A stretch of DNA of 64,000 bases from Aldrovandia affinis (taxonomy: Eukaryota; Chordata; Actinopteri; Notacanthiformes; Halosauridae), in the NCBI GenBank assembly GCA_029706075.1, contig JAINUG010000021.1, positions 1,437,318-1,501,317 of the forward strand. Direction: 5' to 3'. The notes beneath the pieces were generated by a model. It was not told where the DNA came from. It was given only the letters and a program-made list of their open reading frames with translations, and ran no database searches. The stretch's first letter is position 1. Each line of letters opens with the position of its first letter. Position numbers and translations under genes: made by a program. Below, in pieces: positions 56,942 through 64,000 of the stretch.

Positions 56942-58247
56942 TAGAATGTAGAAATAAAATAGAGCTCAAAATGCTGCACAAACTGAATTCTCCAGAGAGC
57001 CACATGTGAATATGGAGTGCATGGACTTTCATTTGCTTGCATGCCTGGCGCAGCAGTTGGGATCACCACCGCTCAGCGACGGACATGACTCCATGCACAA
57101 ATTCCATCTGTCAGATCCTGCTAACCCAATTCCGTCCTAAAGTTCAAGACAGCCTTAGCTCTCTCCTTTGGCCCCCGACGCATGTACAGTGCATACATGT
57201 GGGGACCAATGAGTCTCCTCTGCTAGCTGAGCCCGGCTCCTTGCGTGGGATGCGTTTTCAGCCCTCAGCACGCCTGACTCACACGCCATTACCGTGACGC
57301 TCCAGCAGCCTGTCCCTACTCCCCCTCCCGCAAGTGAGGAGGCTACGGCGCTGGCACACAATCGGACTGATGCAGAGAGATGGACCTGAGTGTGTGCACT
57401 GACTATTCAGGAGCTAATACCCCTGTCGCTGGCCATCTCTTTATATTATATTTGTTCAGTTTCTACTTTGTTCAAATAAGTATAATCCCAGTCTCACGCA
57501 GCTACACAGGCTCTTACGTCATCCGTCAGTGCTATTATTCTAATATGCATATCTGGCCACACTTTACAAACAGTTTGGATTCCTAAAGTATATTATATAA
57601 TATATAATGCCTTCAATGGCTGAAAGCAAATCTAGAGGCTTCAGATTCACCCTCTCTCCCGGTTGCACTCAAACTTGTAAATGAGCAATTTCAGGACTGA
57701 TGGGCTTTTAAATTGTTCACATTTTGAACATTTAAACACAAGAACCTCAGCTGGCCTGAATGAGAGAAAAGTATGACAAAAAAAAATGTGTAAAGATAAC
57801 CAACGGTGTGTCTAAAGCCCAGGCCGGGAAAATAAGCAGTAGGCCAGAAAATCGACAGCGAACCCAAGACGCCCAGCTGCTTCACCACTGCTATCCCAAT
57901 AGCGATGCAAACACACCCTTCGGCGGTAAGATGCAGACGGGCACATTTGAGAGTCATCTCACACAGTGGGGTCAGAGGTAAGCGGTCAGGACGGGAGCAG
58001 GGAAGTTAAGGAGCTGTGCTGACAGGAGCGAGTTCTGCCCTTTGCCGCCACTGCAGCGCACGATGTGATGTGAAGCCTCCCCACTGACCCTGATCTCTCC
58101 TGACGGCCAATGCGCTCACGTATAATCAGGCCCGGGCTCTGCGTCTCACGCTTTAAGACAAGCATGAAGCGTGGGTGTGCGCTCCAGCATTCCTCCATAT
58201 TCCCCACCTTTGAGTAGACAGTAAGCACTCCTTCCGTCTTTTCCTAA
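56942..58247. other. Intergenic or upstream tdrd9 sequence, no recognised element
   Basis: No exon, SINE or DNA transposon terminus was identified. Confidence 0.35.
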
Positions 58248-58464
58248 CCCTCCTATGGTCCTCGGGTCAATCTGACCCGTTTTAAAATTTCAACATCAAG
58301 GAAAAGTATGTTAAAATATTGTTTTTTCTATGAAACTTCTTCTGCTTGGCTCATTTACTGTACTAAACATGTGATATAACGACTTTAGAATGGTTGAACA
58401 TGAGCCGGGTCAAATTGACCCGAATGCCCTGGGTGTGACTAAAAGACGAAGACCATAGGAAGGT
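58248..58464. mobile_element. Palindromic MITE, piggyBac-like termini
   Basis: A 217-bp element with ends CCCTCCTATGGTC and GACCATAGGAAGGT, inner inverted pair CGGGTCAATCTGACCCG / CGGGTCAAATTGACCCG, and CTAA on both flanks (58244-58247, 58465-58468). piggyBac elements use TTAA; the CTAA flank is a near match, so the assignment is tentative. Confidence 0.7.
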
Positions 58465-60199
58465 CTAACCAGGGCTTCAGCCACAGTCAAGACTGTGGCA
58501 TCCTTCACCCAATGCGCTCACAAATATGTCCATTGCAGCAGTACAAAAAAGCAGATGAATAAATACCAATGCAGAACGATCCTCTATCCGTAATGTTACC
58601 TGTTCAATGGCCACATGTAAAATAAGTACATACGTAAAGATTATAGTAGACAAACTATTATATAACCTGCTCTACTGGATGCTTCCTTTAGCCAGAAATA
58701 AACTAGAGGGTCTCACAGTTGGACTCCTCTTTCACTACAACGATCACTGCTACACTGTCACTGGTAGAGACCTCGTTTCTATTCTACATAGCATGACATT
58801 GACAAATAAGCTGTAAGGCACTTAACAAACCCAACAAATGTATCAAATCCAAAGGATTAGAAAGTGCAGGCACTTCAGCCAAATCAAGCTGATCTAAGCT
58901 GTGCGCATAGTACTCTCCCTTGTGATTGAGCAGAGTGCAATGGGAGGGAGAGGGAAAGATCAGGACTGGTCTCTGTTCCTCAGGTCACAGGAAGCCTCAG
59001 CAGACCCAGTGCCAGCTGCGGCTCTAGGATTACAGGTCTCAGTGGACCGGCAGATGGGGAATTATCATCGGCATCCATATTGGCATCGCTGCCCTAAAAA
59101 GCTGCCTATTTTTGTTGACGAGCACATTAAGCTGCTCGGTTTCTTCAAACTCTAGTCTTTTTTGCGGAATCGGGAAGGCGCGTCAAAGTGCCTGATGAGT
59201 TTGTGATGGGAGATGTCAGGTCACGCCTTGACAGGCGAGCTGACATCTCAACACACCGCTTCATCGGGATCATGGGGCGTGAGCACTGGCACAGTCTGAC
59301 ACATTGTTCAATTAACTATGAGTGTAAAATGATAGCTGGCCCAAAAACCAAATAAACATCAGGCCATGTGAGCATTCAAGTGACAGAGAGAACATTTAGT
59401 GACCACCAAAATCCCATGAAGATAACATGGAATTGCCCACAAACTGGCAAACACAAACATGCCTATTTACCTCTATTATGTTCCATTTTACATACCCACG
59501 CATATATAGAAAAAATCTTAGATGTCTTGTTACTGTCAGTAAATAAAAAAATGATTTTCACTATATAGACAAGATGTTTTTAAATGTTTTACTATAGAAG
59601 CCTTCTAAATCCTGACCTTGTGTCTACTGTCAATGAAAGTGTTGGGCATGACCCTTGGGCACCCTTGGGCATCTCTGAAATCATTCGTTTTGACGTTGCC
59701 TTCCGACTCCTGGGGCTCTCTCTGTATGGGTGCTGTGTATGTCTTAATGAGGATGCCTATGTCCCTTAGTGTGAATGTTTGAATCACAATTCATGTGCAA
59801 ATAGTGCATGCGTGTGTGCTCATGTGCATGACAGTTTGAGTTCCTGCGTGTGTGTCTGTGCGCTCGCTCGCTCTCTCTGGATGGCCTGGCCGAGCCCCGG
59901 GGCACTGTGCAGGGACAGGCAGCCTGAGAAGTCCAGCCCCTCCAAGGCTGGGAGAAAGCATCTGCTCCCCGAGCACAGTCAGAGCTCAAAGCAGCTCAGA
60001 ACGCAGAGCACGCTCGCGTGGCATTCAGAGCACCTTTCAAACAGGAAGGCATGCTAACGGAGCGCCCGGAGCACCTCCGAAGCAGGAAGGCATGCTAATG
60101 TAGCGCTCAGGGTGCCTTCGGGACAGAAGGGGAAGTCAAGCGGGCGCGCACGGCATTCGGGGGGGAACCTGAGCAACAGTTCTGTAAAGATAAGAGGAG
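58465..60199. other. Intergenic sequence between tdrd9 and rd3l
   Basis: No recognised element or coding exon. GC content rises from about 59860 toward the rd3l first exon. Confidence 0.4.
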
Positions 60200-60634
60200 G
60201 AGGAGGAGGACACGGTCACAGTGCTGTGAGCCCCGCGCTCAGATCGGATGCCCAACACAGGGCTCAATCGCTGTTCCCACACTCTCCTGTGACCGAGGAC
60301 AGGGAGAAGAGGAGGAGGAGGAGGAGGAGGAGGAGCCAGCGGAGCAGGGAGGGAGACGGGGGGGACCGGTCCTTGTGGACACGCGACATAGGGCTGAGGA
60401 CAGGGCGACGTCCACGCTCAACTTTGTCCGCTCTCTCCACCGGCTGGAGTTGGGAGCGAGACCGCCGTGCCGATTAAGACAGACGACGCTGGGCGGCGAG
60501 TGACACATGGAGACGGAGCGTTCGGGGATATCACCCTGCAACGAGCCTGCGGTGTGCGCCCTTTATCTCAGCCTCGCTCTCCCTCTCCCTTTCTGTCGGA
60601 GACCACCGAGCGTCTCGCCGCGCTGAATAGCAAT
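60200..60634 (+). other. rd3l: Probable rd3l 5' untranslated exon and promoter region
   Basis: A GC-rich stretch with purine repeats ends at a strong donor, AAT/GTGAGT (GT at 60635-60636), with no convincing coding frame before it. It lies 1.5 kb upstream of the rd3l coding exon, whose acceptor is only 7 bp before the ATG. The left boundary is arbitrary. It could instead serve a bidirectional promoter with tdrd9. Confidence 0.45.
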
Positions 60635-61887
60635 GTGAGTACCAGCCACTCATCCGCCTCTCACACCGCATCCATCAGTCATTCTCCGCGCGCTGCACTT
60701 CCAGTTTTACTGGGGTCATGGCATTGATTTTGTGCTAGGTTTTGCTGGCACAATAAATGTATTCATGGAAAGAAAACCTTTTATGAAACTGTGGGGAAAA
60801 AAAATCTTAATTTAGGCAAGTCTATTCCTTTGAAGTTTGTATTATGTTGAAAGTTATTGGTTTCGTTCCTCTTCTTCAAACATTTGGCTACGAAACGGCA
60901 TTCTGTCGTTGCTTTACAGATAATTCGTTACAGCAAGCCGAGAGAACAGAGATGACTTCATCGCTACATTTGTGACTGTGATCTCCAACAGCAATATCTC
61001 AGGATCTTTGCCCTTATCTGGCTCAATAAACAAATCAGAAGGATATCGGTCTACATGTATTACCCTGAAACAGAAAAGTTATTATTAATAATGGAACACT
61101 GAAATAATATGATAAACTGCAAATGTTCTGAATTTCACTAAATCATTTTGAAGATGCACAAGCCAAAGAGATATTAACTGTGTAAGCAGTTCGGAACAAT
61201 TCAATCCAAGGAAAACTGAGGATTCCTCATACCGCACATTACTCATATTGAGTACGTGTGCCGTTTGCATGGGTGAGTGACGGCTCTGAAGTACAGTGCA
61301 TGGATCGTTGCCAGTTCTCCCGCTGCCTCCAAAGATCCCCTCCATTGAATCGGACCTATTACCCAATCACTGTCTAGACTGTCTGAACCTCAGGTGGAAG
61401 GACAGGGCAAACTATCCGTCAATGGCAATTACAACAACCTCCCACCTGGCCCCTTCCCCGCCTTGGGGAGTGCCACAGGCTACTCAGACTTCTGAACAAT
61501 GGGGCAACGTTCATGGCAATTCTTCCATTGTGAGATTTTTTATTCTATGTGAGAATACTTTGTGTAGTTCAATAGAATTAGGGATACACCGCAACAGCCA
61601 AAGTTGCATTTCTTCTTACTGCCAAATGCTGCCTAACAAATCAGAAGTTTACAAAACCCCCAAAAATAAATGGAACAGCAATACATACAAAAACTTACAA
61701 ATACAAAGTATCTTTAAAAAAATGTACTGTACAATGTAAGGAGTGTTTGTTGGCGAGGGGGTGGGGTGGAGGTAAGAACTCAAAGTAATTAATCTACACT
61801 GGAACAGGTAGTGGTCACAACACCAGGAGAAAACGCTACCTGGCAGCAGAATTTCTTCTCAGCGACAAACAATGCCGGATGATTGAT
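60635..61887 (+). other. rd3l: rd3l first intron
   Basis: AT-rich, no recognised exon; followed directly by a family B SINE. Confidence 0.4.
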
Positions 61888-61889
61888 GG

Positions 61890-62041
61890 TTCTGTGTAGC
61901 TCAGTAGGTAGAGCATGGCGTTGGCAACGCTTAGGTTGTGGGTTCAACTCCCACCGGAACCACAGATACTGAAAAATGTATGCATTCACAACTGCAAGTC
62001 GCTTTGGATAAAAGCATCTGCTAAATGCCATGTATTGTATT
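61890..62041 (+). mobile_element. tRNA-Ala-like SINE (family B)
   Basis: GTAGCTCAGTAGGTAGAGCA, anticodon arm GCGTTGGCAACGC, TGGGTTCAACTCCCACC and tail GTCGCTTTGGATAAAAGCAT. Acceptor-stem halves GGTTCTG and CGGAACC still pair. It lies 80 bp upstream of the rd3l coding exon. Confidence 0.93.
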
Positions 62042-62128
62042 ATTGATGGAGCAAAGGCAGATAAGACAGTCCCACCAAAACTTAGCTTCAAAGCCTGCCT
62101 CTCTCTTCCCCTTCTCCTCAGTCCCAGC

Positions 62129-62436
62129 ATGCCCCTGTTCGGCTGGATGAAGTGGCCCCGCGGGGAGAGCGAGCGGGTGCAAGGCGTGTCCAAGGAGCCG
62201 GGCGGCCCCGCCCACACGCTGATGCGGGAGCTGCTGTGGCACGTGGAGCAGCGGGAGCGGCTGGCCCGGGAGGTGGAGGTGGAGCAGGAGCACCACCTCT
62301 CCCACAGCACCCTGGGACACCAGTGGATCCGGAGCTACCCCAGCCTGCGCTCCCTCATCCCCCCGGCTGAGCGCCGGCAGCTGGAGTACCTGTGCGCTCA
62401 GATCCAACCCTCGCACACTGCCACCGTGCTCTCCAG
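62129..62436 (+). CDS. rd3l: Retinal degeneration 3-like protein, first coding exon (partial gene)
   Basis: The ATG at 62129-62131 opens MPLFGWMKWPRGESERVQ, the RD3L start, then TLMRELLWHVEQRERLAREV, HQWIRSY, PPAERRQLEYLCAQIQPSHT and VLSR at the donor GTACAG (62437). RD3 family proteins have a short helical core; RD3 itself inhibits retinal guanylyl cyclases and helps their traffic in photoreceptors. The role of RD3L is less clear. About 102 of an expected roughly 200 residues are present; the remaining exon was not found up to 64000. The acceptor ctcctcag ends at 62121, only 7 bases before the ATG, so the 5' leader comes mostly from an upstream exon. Confidence 0.93.
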
Positions 62437-64000
62437 GTACAGCCAGTCCCGCCCACACACGCTCGCGTTATCGCCACACCCACACAACCTGCGCGTCCGC
62501 ACTGCAACCTGGCCCACCTGACAGGAAACCATCGATCCGTTTCCTGCACCCTCACCTACACTGCTACCGCACTGCAGTTACCCTCTGCCGCCAAAAATGT
62601 ATCAGTCATTTTCTTCGCTGTTGAGAGCAGTAGAGATGAGCATCAGCAGTGGATGTCAGTGGGCTGTGGTACAGTAGAGATGAGCATATGGTGGGGACTC
62701 TTAGAGCGGTTCTCCAGTAAGAGCCCCTGGTGTCAGGGTGACGGAGGCGAGGAGACAGTAGGCCAAGAGGCAGGGCTGCTGTCGGATCTGCTTCATGTTA
62801 CTGTCAGGGGTAGGCTGCACTGGATGTGGATGCAAAGGTGGAGTGCTCCCTCTGGCGCTAGACATGGCAGCCTGTCGTCCCGGGGCCAAAACTCTGCACC
62901 AGTGGCACTCCAGTGCAATGTAAAAAAAAACTGTACCATTTCTGTCAGCATGCACCCGAGATATTCTGTTAAATTAGGAACATGCCTTTGAATACAAAAC
63001 GGTCCTGCTAATGGATTTTCAATCATTTGTTGTCATTCTAGAAATATGAAACGGGCAATTAAAAAAAAAAAAAACCCACCAGCTTCAAATACATTAGTTT
63101 CAAGTCCACCATGCTTGATGCGCATGCCCAGATTTACATGGTTGAGCACTGAGGGCATGAGTGAAATATCTCACAGGCCAGTAGACACACCAAAGGAAGT
63201 GACATACAGATTGTGCAAACTTGCAAAACCCAGTGGTAGCCCTCGAGGTGTTTGTGTTTGCATAATCACATTATGTGATTTTCTGATTATTTTGTGCTCT
63301 GTGAGCAGATCTACGCAGCCCACTTCAGGCAAAGCAGCATGTCATGGCTCCTGGAAGCCCTTGTTTTCACTCTCTCTTCTTGCATTCTGCCTGCTGCCTG
63401 TGTGGCAGCTCAGTCTGACTAAAGCAGCACGATCTCAGCACTGTCTTGATGCCTAATGTGCAATAGCATAGTCCCCTCACTGAGACAAAAGGGACTTACA
63501 GACTCATTGTTTTTCAGCAAAATTGAAAGGTTCATTTTCTGTTTTAGCAATTCAATGACTGGATGAAATAACAGGGCAGACGGCTGGAATTCTATTTCAG
63601 CTGTACAGTACATTTGTACTACCTATTTATCACCATTTTTTCCATTATTAGTAATTATGACCATGGCTATATGTTCTGGGACTGGCAGCTGGCAGCATTA
63701 CACAAAATCTTTTACTTAGGCTACTCATTGCCTTCCATTGTCAATTGTATGATGACTCCAAACAATGAACATTTAAATGTTTTCTGTTCTGGCAATCTAG
63801 TGCAAGGCCCATATTGTCACTTTTGTTTGGTTCACCCTCTAAACCATGTGTTTTAAATAATGTAATCTAAAAATCCATAGGTACTGTTACTTGGGCTGCA
63901 AGAAAGGGCACTACAGTTGCCATAGACATTGCAAAAGATGTGGAATGTGGTAATTTGCTAAAGTGGTCCTTTTGATTTCTTGAATACTATAGTATGCCCT
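62437..64000 (+). other. rd3l: rd3l intron, to window end
   Basis: No second rd3l coding exon and no recognised repeat were found. Confidence 0.45.

Noticed and set aside
60112-60477. 121-codon open frame
   Set aside because: Purine-repeat low complexity (Arg/Glu runs) in the likely rd3l leader; no homology recognised.

Overview
This is vertebrate, almost certainly teleost fish, nuclear DNA. Short exons with GT-AG boundaries, an intron load of (CA)n microsatellites, tRNA-derived SINEs whose 3' end carries the fish L2/UnaL2-type tail (core CTCTGGATAAGAGCGTCTG), fish-type hAT MITEs and Tc1 elements all point that way. The UnaL2-like tail is reminiscent of eels and other elopomorphs, but that placement is a guess. 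There is no prokaryotic or viral gene content.

Three protein-coding genes are supported. (1) rtn1 (reticulon 1), plus strand, about 1-31,350. The window opens inside an intron of the long isoform. Two acidic, Ser/Pro-rich exons (3304-4011, 4550-5375) are followed by the RTN1-C alternative first exon (19008-19068), a candidate third alternative first exon (24379-24391), and six shared exons encoding the reticulon homology domain (26772-30450). The second long-isoform exon contains an apparent +1 frameshift. (2) tdrd9 (Tudor-domain DExH helicase of the piRNA pathway), minus strand, 32,300 to at least 55,670. I mapped 34 coding exons with consistent phase (3,976 nt, about 1,324 residues plus stop). 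The N-terminal exon or exons were not found. (3) rd3l (retinal degeneration 3-like), plus strand. A probable non-coding first exon ends at 60634 and the first coding exon is 62129-62436; the remainder lies beyond the window.

rtn1 and tdrd9 are convergent, about 1 kb apart. tdrd9 and rd3l are divergent, the same arrangement I recall for human TDRD9 and RD3L.

The rest is intron and intergenic DNA rich in mobile elements: three tRNA-SINE families, several hAT MITEs with 8-bp target duplications (one a three-level nest), a fold-back Tc1 element with about 435-bp arms, transposase and LINE ORF1 fossils, and several minisatellites. Repeats sit very close to tdrd9 splice sites. The most striking is the intron at 40493-41023: a 25-bp minisatellite repeats that intron's own 5' splice site 12 times, and a SINE fills most of the rest.
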